Positions 53,601 through 61,363 of a stretch of 64,000 bases of DNA are shown in pieces (the stretch's first letter is position 1; each line of letters begins with the position of its first letter). This DNA comes from Arcticimaribacter sp965277835. Its GTDB lineage: Bacteria; Bacteroidota; Bacteroidia; Flavobacteriales; Flavobacteriaceae. Position numbers and translations under genes: made by a program. The notes beneath the pieces are model-generated. The model was given only the letters and a program-made list of their open reading frames with translations, ran no database searches and was not told the DNA's origin. The DNA lies in assembly GCA_965277835.1 (NCBI GenBank), contig OZ255841.1:1860001-1924000 (forward strand). The letters run 5' to 3'.

Positions 53601-54826
53601 GCAGTACTACTTCTTGTAGTAATAGCATAGTTATAAGTTCCCGAGCTAGCAGCTGAGGGGGTTCCACTAATTATAGCTTTGTTGCTATTAAAGTTCATAG
53701 TAACCCCTGGAGGTAAACCAGATACAGAAGCAGACAATGAATCAGTACAAGTAGTACTAAAAGAATATGACACTATTTTAATAGCATTGGTCTGCGTTAC
53801 AGTTTGAGTTTGTGGGCCATCTACTAGAGATGTAGCAACTCTACACGCTGCATTATTTGTAGGTGTGTTAGCGTTAGGGTCTTCACTTTCAACATAGCTT
53901 TTGTCTTTATCGCCTTCAACAGGTTTAGGAGTGGCACATTGAGGTGATTTAAAAATGAATTTGATATAACTACTACTTACAGTTAGGTCTTCTAATGTTC
54001 CAAAATTTGTATTACCTACAGTTAAAAACACATTATATGTTTCTCCAGTACTTCTCTGCGCATTATATATACCATTGATTATAGTTTGAGTATTAAACGT
54101 AAGCGTAAACGTGCCATCGATTCTAAATACAACTTCAGACACCTCACATTGTAATGCATTATTACTAGGTCTATTTTCAAAACTTTCTTCTCTAGGTCTT
54201 CGAATTCTCCATTTTCCAACAGCTTGAAACCCATTATTTAAAACATCCCCAATATTAGGATCAACAATATTGATTATTTTTTCTTCAAAAGTGGCGGTTA
54301 TCGTTTTTGATTCGTCAATGGTTACATCAATTTGATCAATAGTATCAGTAGACGCTCCCGACCAAGTATAAAACAGCCAACCGTCATCCGCAGCAGCACT
54401 AAGTTGAACGACATCTCCTGTGCTATATTCGTCCGTAGTAGTTCCAGTAGCTCTAGAGGATTTTGTAGTTTTTTGAATTACCTTTCCGTTACCTATTACA
54501 TTAACTTTTAGGGTATATTTAATAACAGCAAAAGTGGCAGTGATATTAGCATCTTCAGATACTTTTACTGTTAAAGGGTTTGTGTCTCCTGACGCTCCAC
54601 CTGTCCATCCTGTAAACTGAAACCCATCTTTAGGGGTAGCTGTGATAGTAATATCACTACCAGCCTCAAAAGATCCACCAGTAGTAGACACAGTTCCTTT
54701 ACTGTCATCTTGAGTGCTAACAGTAACCTGAAACTTAGTAACAGCAACAGGAGTTGTTTCTACCGCATCCTTAGAACACGAAAGAACAATAAAAGCAAGA
54801 AATAGTATGACTTTCCGTTTAATCAT
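50618..54826 (-). CDS. Giant repeat lipoprotein 2 (InlB-like repeats plus 11 Ig-like repeats)
   Basis: This 1402-residue paralogue of the downstream protein shares its signal (Cys17, SKD), two InlB-like repeats and middle domain. It has 11 Ig-like repeats instead of 13. Repeats 1-4 are almost the same in both proteins; later ones differ and include a version found only here, SSxxNLPPGI (repeats 6 and 8, with a relative in 10). The ATG at 54826 is chosen because a longer reading from 54850 would begin inside the -7 box at 54848-54855. It is the first gene of a likely two-gene operon. Surface location and adhesion are inferred. Confidence 0.88.
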   Translation of the reverse strand: MIKRKVILFLAFIVLSCSKDAVETTPVAVTKFQVTVSTQDDSKGTVSTTGGSFEAGSDITITATPKDGFQFTGWTGGASGDTNPLTVKVSEDANITATFAVIKYTLKVNVIGNGKVIQKTTKSSRATGTTTDEYSTGDVVQLSAAADDGWLFYTWSGASTDTIDQIDVTIDESKTITATFEEKIINIVDPNIGDVLNNGFQAVGKWRIRRPREESFENRPSNNALQCEVSEVVFRIDGTFTLTFNTQTIINGIYNAQRSTGETYNVFLTVGNTNFGTLEDLTVSSSYIKFIFKSPQCATPKPVEGDKDKSYVESEDPNANTPTNNAACRVATSLVDGPQTQTVTQTNAIKIVSYSFSTTCTDSLSASVSGLPPGVTMNFNSNKAIISGTPSAASSGTYNYAITTRSSTASTTIAGVIIVNERCYLSGILASGPQSQVVSQTSAISTVTYTFNSCGNVLSGSATGLPPGVTMNFSNNQAVLSGVPTSNAVGNFNYVITVNDTSTSTSVRGSISVNPLCLVSGSLTSGPQSQNVTQTSAISAITYTFSSACKKTLSASASGLPSGVTLAFNNNQAIISGTTLTDTATGTYNYTISVQDSSNVSTTVRGIIIVTDLPNCFINGTLSNGPSSQTVTQTNAINAVTYSFNNCNDPLIANANGLPPGVTMSFNALFNQAVISGTPTTAATDGVYNYSIIVNDSSQTFTVSGVINVIACKVSGMLSTGAQTQTATQSTAISPITYTFSSNCNKTLTHTLSGNLPTGITSSFANNQFVISGTPTVAAAMGTYNYGVTVSDGSTSTTISGTINVVACKVSGMLSAISTGAQTQTVLQSSPIPVIFYAFNSNCGKSMALSSHVNLPPGITATYDINNNFVQINGTPSIAASGTYNYGITVSDGSTSTTISGTINIIACKVSGMLDSGAQTQTATQSTAISTVTYIFSSNCGKPLNATATGLPTGVTMNFDSTQNQAVISGTPTVAAAMGTYNYGITVSDGSTSTTISGTINLIGCKVSGMLSTSSAGAQTQTATQSSAIPTIIYAFNSNCGKLMALSSQENLPPGISASYDTTNDTVRVFGTPTTAASGTYNYKITVTDLSTSTTISGTINIIACKVSGMLSTSSAGAQTQTATQSSAISPITYTFSSNCGKPLTALATGLPPGVTMNFNSNQAVISGTPSTTANMGTYNYGITVSDGSTSTTISGTINIIACKVSGGMLSPNSLGAQIETVRQFTAINNVFYNFNSNCGKKLTISSFVNFPTGISPRLRSLDNSVEIHGIPTAAAALGTYDYGITVSDGSTSTTISGTIIVTPYCIISGMLDSGPQTQTATQNTAISTVTYKFNTTCGNTLSATNSGLPPGVNMSFDTTQNQAVLSGPPSTTGTYDYIITVSDSVSPTIFSDTVTGTIIVN
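50621..52693. repeat. Variable repeat array of giant lipoprotein 2 (repeats 5-11)
   Basis: Seven in-frame repeats. Repeat 5 joins a first half like repeat 5 of the other gene to a second half like its repeat 6 or 7, as expected from recombination inside the module. Repeats 6, 8 and 10 carry the NLPPGI or NFPTGI version not present in the other gene. Confidence 0.85.
52694..54826. repeat. Near-identical direct repeat, copy in giant lipoprotein 2
   Basis: This is the counterpart of 48475-50607, in the same orientation about 4.2 kb away. Two such long direct repeats can recombine, either to delete one gene and make a hybrid or to exchange repeat arrays. Confidence 0.88.
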
Positions 54827-54847
54827 TTTACGATATATTTCACAAAA

Positions 54848-54855
54848 CAAATATA
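54848..54855 (-). promoter_or_regulatory. -7 box of the giant lipoprotein operon
   Basis: The minus strand reads TATATTTG, a match to TAnnTTTG. It predicts a leader of about 17 bases before the ATG at 54826. A clear -33 TTG is missing. Confidence 0.55.
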
Positions 54856-54944
54856 AAAAATAAATCCATATAAATTAGAGATTTTATTTTTATTTGTCCT
54901 TTTTAACAGTTGTTGTTTATTTAGTATCATTTTTTTAATTTGAG

Positions 54945-54952
54945 TATATTTG
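54945..54952 (+). promoter_or_regulatory. -7 box of the tRNA-Val gene
   Basis: TATATTTG ends 17 bases before the tRNA. TTA, 21 bases upstream, could serve as a poor -33 element. Confidence 0.5.
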
Positions 54953-54969
54953 AAAACAATTTATAAGAA

Positions 54970-55044
54970 GGGTGTTTAGCTCAGTTGGTTTAGAGCGCTA
55001 CCTTGACAGGGTAGAGGTCATGGGTTCGAATCCCTTAACACCCA
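54970..55044 (+). tRNA. tRNA-Val, anticodon GAC
   Basis: A full cloverleaf is visible: acceptor GGGTGTT with AACACCC, D-arm GCTC/GAGC, anticodon stem CTACC/GGTAG with loop TTGACAG, and T-arm with TTCGAAT. Anticodon GAC at 55005-55007 reads valine GTC/GTT codons. CCA is not encoded. The second T-stem pair (55021 with 55035) is a T-T mismatch. The flanks up to folK hold only a sigma-54-like element. Confidence 0.95.
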
Positions 55045-55089
55045 CTTCTTAACATCTAACAACATTCTTAAAAATTACACTTATACTAT

Positions 55090-55108
55090 ATCAAAAATCA
55101 TGCCTTTT
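55090..55108 (-). promoter_or_regulatory. Second copy of the sigma-54-like element
   Basis: The minus strand again reads AAAAGGCATGATTTTTGAT. It points towards the giant lipoprotein operon, with the tRNA-Val gene in between on the opposite strand. A transcript from here would have a leader of about 240 bases that is antisense to the tRNA. Confidence 0.35.
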
Positions 55109-55186
55109 TGACTTTTATTTAATATTATGGATATAATATTTTTTGCCTTTGGCTTGTAAATAGATTTGAGAGCTAGTTCTTTTTGT

Positions 55187-55702
55187 TTAAAAAGAGTCAA
55201 GTGAAGAATTAAAACGTATTTGCTTACTCCACTTTTTTATTGGGATATTACGTTCGCATGCTCTTTGTATTTGTTCAATACTTTTTCCGTTTTTTGGATT
55301 TATTATACTGGCAGCAATTTCTGTTAATGGGGTTAAAACAAATTGACGCAGTTCCATTTGAGGATGAGGAACTTTTAACTCTGGATGGTTTATTATTTTA
55401 TTTGAAAATAAAATAATATCTAAGTCTAAAGGGCGTGCTGTATATCTATTTTGAGAATTTCGTTTGCGACCAAATTCATTTTCTATACTAAGTAATAAAT
55501 TAAGAGTTTTTAAAGGAGAGAAGCTTGTTTTAACGCCGATACATGCGTTTAAAAAAGAATCACCTTCAAATCCTTGTGCTGGGGTTTCATAAATATTAGA
55601 GACTGCTTTTATAACACCTATTTTAGATTCTATTTTATAAATTGCTTGTTGAATATAATCAAATCGATTTCCTTGGTTACTTCCTAAAGCAATATAAACC
55701 AT
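55187..55702 (-). CDS. folK: 2-amino-4-hydroxy-6-hydroxymethyldihydropteridine pyrophosphokinase
   Basis: This 171-residue HPPK enzyme activates the pterin for folate synthesis by transfer of pyrophosphate from ATP. It has ALGSNQGNRFDYIQQA at the start, TPAQGFEGDSFLNACIGV, and the signature RPLDLDIILF (about 90-99) with the two metal-binding aspartates, followed by VPHPQMELRQFVLTPL. It diverges from sppA with 106 bases between them. Confidence 0.96.
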   Translation of the reverse strand: MVYIALGSNQGNRFDYIQQAIYKIESKIGVIKAVSNIYETPAQGFEGDSFLNACIGVKTSFSPLKTLNLLLSIENEFGRKRNSQNRYTARPLDLDIILFSNKIINHPELKVPHPQMELRQFVLTPLTEIAASIINPKNGKSIEQIQRACERNIPIKKWSKQIRFNSSLDSF

Positions 55703-55761
55703 TGTTTTTTCGACTAATTTAAAAATATAAAAAGTAAAAACTCAACTTTGAAACCATATTA

Positions 55762-55789
55762 TTGAATTATACTTTTTAACTTATATTTG
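55762..55789 (+). promoter_or_regulatory. Promoter of sppA and downstream genes
   Basis: TTG (55762-55764), 17 bases and TATATTTG (55782-55789) give a full match to the Bacteroidetes consensus, 20 bases before the sppA ATG. Confidence 0.75.
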
Positions 55790-55808
55790 CTATAAATTTT
55801 ATAAATAC

Positions 55809-57581
55809 ATGAATTTTTTAAAAACATTTTTAGCCTCACTTTTAGGCACTATAGTGGCTTTGTTTGTTAGCGGTATTCTTTTTTTTATGTTAATTGCAGG
55901 GATAGCAAGTAGTGTTAGTATGGATGATGCCGTATCACTTGATATTCCTAATAATAGTATACTTTCATTGAAATTAGATTTACCTATTATGGATAATGTT
56001 TCCGAGGCTCAAAAATTTCAAGAAAGTTTTGGTTTAGACCCTGAAGGCATAAAGCTCAGTGATATTGTTACTGCAATTGATCTAGCTAAAACTAATGATA
56101 AGATAAAAGGAATTCATTTGCGAAGCGATTATGTTATAGCAGGGTGGGCACAAACCAAAACACTGCGTAACGCACTAGTGTCTTTTAAAGAAAGCGGAAA
56201 ATTTATAACCTCTTATGGCGACTTTTTTACCCAAAAAGGGTATTATTTAGCATCGGTTTCAGATTCTATTTTTGTTAACCCTCTGGGCATGGTTGAGCTA
56301 AAAGGGTTAGCCTCAGAAGTATTGTATTTCAAAGAATTTGAAGATAAATATGGTTTTAAAATGGAAGTCATTCGACACGGAAAATATAAAAGTGCAGTCG
56401 AACCCTATTTATCTAAAACTATGAGCGAAGATAATCGCCGGCAAATTCAAGAACTGGTCAATTCGTTTTGGCAAACAATTGGATCGGAAATAGCAGAGGC
56501 ACGACAAATTACAATTACAAAATTAGATACAATAGCAAATGGGCTTCAAGCAAACCTCCCAAAAGAAGCCGTATCTAAAGGATTGTTAGATGCGATTTTA
56601 TACAAAGACGATTATGTTGATTTATTGAAACATAAAATTGGACTGTATAAAGAGGACGATTTACCATTAGTACATTATACCGATTTGTTAGCGGGTAACA
56701 GTGCATATAAAAAAGGAGTTAGAGATCAAATAGCAATTATATACGCACAAGGACCTATTCTTTTTGGAGAAGGCGACGAATTTGAAATAGGAGAAGAGGT
56801 TTTTGTTGATGCTATTGAGAGTGCTGCTAAAAGTAAACGAATTAAAGCTATTGTACTTCGGGTTGACTCTCCAGGTGGTAGTGCACTTATTTCGGATATT
56901 TTATGGAAAACTTTAGAAAATGCAAAAAAAGAAAAACCCCTAGTAGTTTCTATGGGTAATGTTGCTGCTTCGGGAGGATATTATATTGCTTGTGGTGCAG
57001 ATAAAATTTTTGCAGACCCTATGACAATAACGGGTTCTATAGGTGTTTTCGCTACGCTGCCTAATGTTAAGCAGTTTACAGATGGAATTGGTATTAATGC
57101 AGAGTATGTAATGTCGCACAAATATGCAATGGGTTATAGCCCTTTTGAACCTATTTCTGATGGGTTTCGTAAGAGTATAACTAAAGGAATAGAAGAGGTT
57201 TACAATACATTTAAACAAAGAGTCGCTCAGGGTAGAAATTTATCTTTAGATGAAGTCGAAGACATTGCACAAGGTAGAGTTTGGACAGGAACGCAAGCAA
57301 AGGAGAATGGGCTAATTGACGAACTTGGCGGACTAAATGAGGCCCTTGAAGAGGCAGCCAAATTAGCAGAAATCGGAGCATATAATATAGTTTCATACCC
57401 TAATGTTGAAACTGATTTTGAAGATGTCTTTTCATTTTTAGTGCCTTTTTCATCTATTGAAACAAGTATTGACGCTGCATTACCAAAACAATTGACAACT
57501 TTTTTAAAGGAAATGAAACTAGAAAAAAGCGAAGAACCAAAAATACAGATGCGTGTTCCCTTTTCATTTGATATCAAATAA
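55809..57581 (+). CDS. sppA: Signal peptide peptidase SppA, long (67K) type
   Basis: This 590-residue membrane-anchored protease degrades cleaved signal peptides. It has one N-terminal membrane segment (about 7-35) and two tandem S49 domains. The catalytic dyad is split between them: lysine in RHGKYKSAVEP (about Lys192) and serine in AASGGYYIACG (Ser388), equivalent to the arrangement in E. coli SppA. It starts a rightward three-gene group with the next start 2 bases after its stop. Confidence 0.95.
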   Translation: MNFLKTFLASLLGTIVALFVSGILFFMLIAGIASSVSMDDAVSLDIPNNSILSLKLDLPIMDNVSEAQKFQESFGLDPEGIKLSDIVTAIDLAKTNDKIKGIHLRSDYVIAGWAQTKTLRNALVSFKESGKFITSYGDFFTQKGYYLASVSDSIFVNPLGMVELKGLASEVLYFKEFEDKYGFKMEVIRHGKYKSAVEPYLSKTMSEDNRRQIQELVNSFWQTIGSEIAEARQITITKLDTIANGLQANLPKEAVSKGLLDAILYKDDYVDLLKHKIGLYKEDDLPLVHYTDLLAGNSAYKKGVRDQIAIIYAQGPILFGEGDEFEIGEEVFVDAIESAAKSKRIKAIVLRVDSPGGSALISDILWKTLENAKKEKPLVVSMGNVAASGGYYIACGADKIFADPMTITGSIGVFATLPNVKQFTDGIGINAEYVMSHKYAMGYSPFEPISDGFRKSITKGIEEVYNTFKQRVAQGRNLSLDEVEDIAQGRVWTGTQAKENGLIDELGGLNEALEEAAKLAEIGAYNIVSYPNVETDFEDVFSFLVPFSSIETSIDAALPKQLTTFLKEMKLEKSEEPKIQMRVPFSFDIK

Positions 57582-57583
57582 AG

Positions 57584-58288
57584 ATGAGTTCAAAAGATGT
57601 GAAGTTTGCAAATCGCATATACTTATATTTGGCGGCAATGTTCATAACGTCTTTGGTAGTATCTAATTTAATTTTTCAAAAATTTTTTTATTGGCACCTT
57701 TTCGAAACACCTGTTTTTGGAGTTTCATTGTTTGAGCTTTCTGTAGGTATTTTACCGTACCCTATTACATTTTTAATTACAGATTTGATTTCAGAAATCT
57801 ATGGGAGGCAAAAAGCGAATCAGGTAGTTATAGCAGGTATTTTCGCCTCTTTTTTTTCTATAGGGATTTTATTAATTGCTGAGAAAGTTCCGGCAATACC
57901 AAACTCTCCAGTTGACGATAAGATTTTCTCGCAGGTTTTCTCGCTCTCCCCCTTGGCGGTTTTAGCTTCTATGATAGCATATTTACTTGCACAACTTGTA
58001 GATATTCGTGTGTATCATTTTTGGAAGAATTTAACAAAAGGAAAATATTTATGGATACGAAATAACTTATCTACATTTTTATCTCAATTTTTAGACACTT
58101 TTACGGTTATATTATTGTTGTGCTTATTTGGGGTTTTACCTTGGAATTTATTCTTTGGATTATTATTATCTGGATTTATATTTAAAATACTGGTGGCTTT
58201 AATAGACACTCCTTTGCTTTACTTTTTTGTATACCTATTTAGAAAAAGGTTCAAATTGGCTATTGGAGAAGAAATACAGTTAAATTAA
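57584..58288 (+). CDS. Queuosine precursor transporter, YhhQ type
   Basis: This 234-residue inner-membrane protein of the DUF165/VUT family has about six helices. Typical segments are ILPYPITFLITDLISEIYG, the LAQLVDIRVYHFWK segment and RNNLSTFLSQFLDTF. Family members import preQ0 or preQ1, precursors of the tRNA base queuosine. It lies between sppA and a pseudouridine synthase gene with gaps of 2-6 bases. Confidence 0.92.
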   Translation: MSSKDVKFANRIYLYLAAMFITSLVVSNLIFQKFFYWHLFETPVFGVSLFELSVGILPYPITFLITDLISEIYGRQKANQVVIAGIFASFFSIGILLIAEKVPAIPNSPVDDKIFSQVFSLSPLAVLASMIAYLLAQLVDIRVYHFWKNLTKGKYLWIRNNLSTFLSQFLDTFTVILLLCLFGVLPWNLFFGLLLSGFIFKILVALIDTPLLYFFVYLFRKRFKLAIGEEIQLN

Positions 58289-58294
58289 ACTGTG

Positions 58295-59023
58295 ATGGAT
58301 AAATTAATAAGAATAAATAAATATCTAAGCGAAATAGGATATTGTTCGCGGCGCGAAGCTGATAAAATGATAACTCAAGGGCGTATTATTGTCAATGGCG
58401 AAGCTATTGAGAAGGGCGTTAAAGTTACCCCTGAAGATATTATTCATGTGGACGGAGAGTTGATACGTAGTACGTCCAATAAGAAAATGATTTATATTGC
58501 GTTTAATAAACCCAAGGGTATTGTATGTACAACCGATGTGCGTGTTGAAAAAGACAATATTATAGATTACATTAATTTTCCTTCTCGTATTTTTCCAATC
58601 GGACGTCTTGATAAAATGAGTGAGGGCTTAATTTTTCTCACAAACGATGGTGACATTGTAAATAAAATTTTACGTGCACGAAATTTCCATGAAAAAGAAT
58701 ATGTTGTTACGGTTAATAAACCTGTAACAGAAGATTTTATAGAAAGAATGGCAAATGGTATTCCTATACTAGATACAGTTACACGCTCATGTAAAGTGAA
58801 GCAAACACACAAAAAAGAATTTAAAATTATTCTTACTCAAGGGTTGAATAGGCAAATAAGAAGAATGTGTGAATATTTGAATTATCGTGTAACCAGCTTA
58901 AAGCGTACCAGAATAATGAATATCAATTTAGATTTAGATATTGGAAAGTGGAGACACCTTACATCTTCGGAGGTTGACGAAATAAATAGGCTCGTTACTA
59001 CTTCTATTAAGGTAGTAGATTAA
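58295..59023 (+). CDS. rluF: 23S rRNA pseudouridine synthase, RluF/RsuA family
   Basis: This 242-residue protein has an N-terminal S4 RNA-binding domain (about 1-60, YLSEIGYCSRREADKMI) and a pseudouridine synthase domain with the catalytic aspartate in GRLDKMSEGLIFLTNDGD. The segment LTQGLNRQIRRMCEYLNY is typical of the RluF/RsuA group. The ATG at 58295 is preferred to the GTG just before it. The modified position is assigned by family and not by sequence proof. It overlaps the convergent DUF2797 gene by 4 bases. Confidence 0.9.
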   Translation: MDKLIRINKYLSEIGYCSRREADKMITQGRIIVNGEAIEKGVKVTPEDIIHVDGELIRSTSNKKMIYIAFNKPKGIVCTTDVRVEKDNIIDYINFPSRIFPIGRLDKMSEGLIFLTNDGDIVNKILRARNFHEKEYVVTVNKPVTEDFIERMANGIPILDTVTRSCKVKQTHKKEFKIILTQGLNRQIRRMCEYLNYRVTSLKRTRIMNINLDLDIGKWRHLTSSEVDEINRLVTTSIKVVD

Positions 59024-59814
59024 TCTATGTTGAGACGAATAACCAAACCTTCATTTGAACGAATATTAAATACGGTATCATCTTCAAAAACGAGGTATTG
59101 CCCTTTAATTCCTTTTAGGGTTCCAGAATAAGTTTGTTTTTCTACAAGGTTTAAACTTTTAACTTTTTGAGGTGTATAGTCTAAAGGGAAATTTAATTTT
59201 AGTGGAGCGTCATTATTAGATATAATATAAGGCTTTAGCTCATCGGGAATATTGTCAACTGCTTTTTTCTTTTCGATATCCCAACTTACAGGCTCTGCTT
59301 GGTTTTGAAGCATTTTTCTCCAATTTGTTTTATCATAAAAATATTCTTTTAAAGCAATTTCTGCAACACCTGCTAAATAACGGTTAGGAGTTTCTAATAT
59401 AGCTAGGGCTTCGTGTGCCCCTTGGTCAATCCAACGGGTCGGGATTTGTGTTTTGCGCGTTACCCCAACTTTAATATGACTTGAAAGAGCAAGGTAAACA
59501 ATATGGGGTTGAAGTTGAATTTTCTTTTCATACTCCAAGTCGCGATCTTCCTTACCTAAATGCGCAGTACTTAGTTCTGGCCTTATAACCCAATCTCCTA
59601 CACTAGGAGCTTCAAAAAAACATTTTTTACAAAAACCTTGTCTATAAATAGGGGCTGAGCTTTTACAATTTAAACATTGATACCCTAACATTTTAAGTGT
59701 AATAGGTTGTTCAATGAATTGATGCATAGCAACAAAGTCACTATCTAAGTCTAGGTAGTACTTAATTGGTGAAGAAAAATCTGACTTCATTTTTTTTAAA
59801 ACACCGTGAAACAT
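59020..59814 (-). CDS. DUF2797 protein with zinc-ribbon cysteines
   Basis: This 264-residue soluble protein has four cysteines in a ribbon arrangement (47, 50, 62 and 65). It also has the DUF2797 core ALSSHIKVGVTRKTQIPTRW, which resembles a GIY-YIG nuclease-like segment. The family has no established function. It ends inside the pseudouridine synthase gene end and begins 43 bases from the divergent GH3 gene. Confidence 0.86.
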   Translation of the reverse strand: MFHGVLKKMKSDFSSPIKYYLDLDSDFVAMHQFIEQPITLKMLGYQCLNCKSSAPIYRQGFCKKCFFEAPSVGDWVIRPELSTAHLGKEDRDLEYEKKIQLQPHIVYLALSSHIKVGVTRKTQIPTRWIDQGAHEALAILETPNRYLAGVAEIALKEYFYDKTNWRKMLQNQAEPVSWDIEKKKAVDNIPDELKPYIISNNDAPLKLNFPLDYTPQKVKSLNLVEKQTYSGTLKGIKGQYLVFEDDTVFNIRSNEGLVIRLNID

Positions 59815-59857
59815 AAGCAGAAGATTTTTATATTTATAGAATAAAGATAATTATAAA

Positions 59858-61363
59858 ATGCCAATTCCTTTATTTAATTCCATAGCCTCTTGGTTTCTTA
59901 AAAAAAGGATTCATCAAATGGAACTTTTCATAAAGTATCCTCATGAAGTTCAACAAGAAGTACTTCAAGATTTATTCCGAATTTCTGAAAAAACAGAAAA
60001 GGGATTACAACATGAATTTAGTTCAATAAAAAATTATGAGACTTTTAAAGAGCGAGTACCTATTGTTACTTACGAAGAAATAGCATCAGACATAAAGCGA
60101 AGCAGGGAAGGTGTTACAAATATTTTTTGGCCTACACCAATTAAGTGGTTTGCAAAATCAAGCGGCACAACCGATAATAAAAGTAAATTTATACCAGTAA
60201 GTACCGAATCACTTGAACAATGTCATTATAAGGCAGGAAAAGATATGCTCTCTCTTTATTTTAATAATAACCCAGAGTCTCAACTTTTTAAAGGTAAGAG
60301 TTTACGTTTGGGAGGGAGTCAAGAGCTTTATGACAATAGCAAAAGTTATTTTGGCGATTTATCAGCAATTATTATTGATAACATGCCGTTTTGGGCTGAA
60401 ATAAGTAGTACGCCTTCATATAAAGTATCTTTAATGCCCGAATGGGAAGCTAAAATAGATGCTATTTTAAATGAAAGTATTGGAGAAAATGTAACTAGTT
60501 TTGCTGGCGTACCTTCTTGGATGATGGTTTTGTTGAATAAAGTTCTTGAGGTCACGCAAAAGCAAAACATATTTGAAGTTTGGCCTGAAGTAGAAGTGTA
60601 TTTTCATGGGGGAGTAAGTTTTAAGCCATACAAAAACCAATATAGTAGGTTATTCCCAGGGACAGGATTAAAGTATTACGAAATTTATAATGCATCAGAA
60701 GGTTTTTTTGCAATTCAGGATATTAATAACTCTAATGAACTCTTATTGATGTTAGACTATGGTATTTTTTATGAGTTTATACCTTCTGAAGGTTCGGATG
60801 AAGATATTATTCCATTGTCTAAAGTAGAATTAAATAAGTACTATGCTATAGTTATAACCACTAATGCAGGATTATGGAGATATAAAATTGGAGATGTAGT
60901 TAAATTTACTTGTGTAAATCCTTATCGGATTCAAGTTGCAGGAAGGACTAAGCATTATATTAATACATTTGGTGAAGAATTAATGATAGAAAATGCAGAC
61001 ATTGCTATTTCTAAAGCAGCAAAAGAGCTAGGAGTTCATGTAATTGATTATACAGCTGCTCCAATTTTTATGAATGATAAAGATAAAGGAGCTCACCAAT
61101 GGTTAATCGAATTCGATAAAACCCCTAGGGACATCAATCAATTTATAAAAATTCTTGATAAAACGATACGTGATATTAATTCAGACTACGATGCTAAACG
61201 ATATAAAGATATAACAATGCGTATGCCCGATGTAGTAGTGGCAAAACCAAAACTGTTTTATCATTGGTTGGCAAAGAACAAAAAATTAGGAGGGCAACAT
61301 AAAGTTCCACGTCTTTCTAATGACCGTAAACTTATAGACGAATTATTAGATATAAATAATTAA
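59858..61363 (+). CDS. GH3-family acyl-amido synthetase-like protein
   Basis: This 501-residue protein has the adenylate-forming fold of the GH3 family. The ATP-binding motif is KSSGTTDNKSKFIP (about 96-109), and later segments YEIYNASEGFFAIQD and YKIGDVVKFTCVNPYRIQVAGR are typical. Plant GH3 enzymes join amino acids to hormones; the bacterial substrate is unknown. It overlaps the convergent clpX by 4 bases. Confidence 0.9.
   Translation: MPIPLFNSIASWFLKKRIHQMELFIKYPHEVQQEVLQDLFRISEKTEKGLQHEFSSIKNYETFKERVPIVTYEEIASDIKRSREGVTNIFWPTPIKWFAKSSGTTDNKSKFIPVSTESLEQCHYKAGKDMLSLYFNNNPESQLFKGKSLRLGGSQELYDNSKSYFGDLSAIIIDNMPFWAEISSTPSYKVSLMPEWEAKIDAILNESIGENVTSFAGVPSWMMVLLNKVLEVTQKQNIFEVWPEVEVYFHGGVSFKPYKNQYSRLFPGTGLKYYEIYNASEGFFAIQDINNSNELLLMLDYGIFYEFIPSEGSDEDIIPLSKVELNKYYAIVITTNAGLWRYKIGDVVKFTCVNPYRIQVAGRTKHYINTFGEELMIENADIAISKAAKELGVHVIDYTAAPIFMNDKDKGAHQWLIEFDKTPRDINQFIKILDKTIRDINSDYDAKRYKDITMRMPDVVVAKPKLFYHWLAKNKKLGGQHKVPRLSNDRKLIDELLDINN

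Noticed and set aside
45781..53845. Regular repeats of about 290 bp considered as a CRISPR array or satellite
   Set aside because: They are too long for CRISPR repeats, have no spacers and keep one reading frame encoding protein modules.
54850..55186. tRNA-Val considered as an integration site of a genomic island holding the giant genes
   Set aside because: No integrase and no direct repeat of the tRNA 3' end was seen at the other side of the pair.
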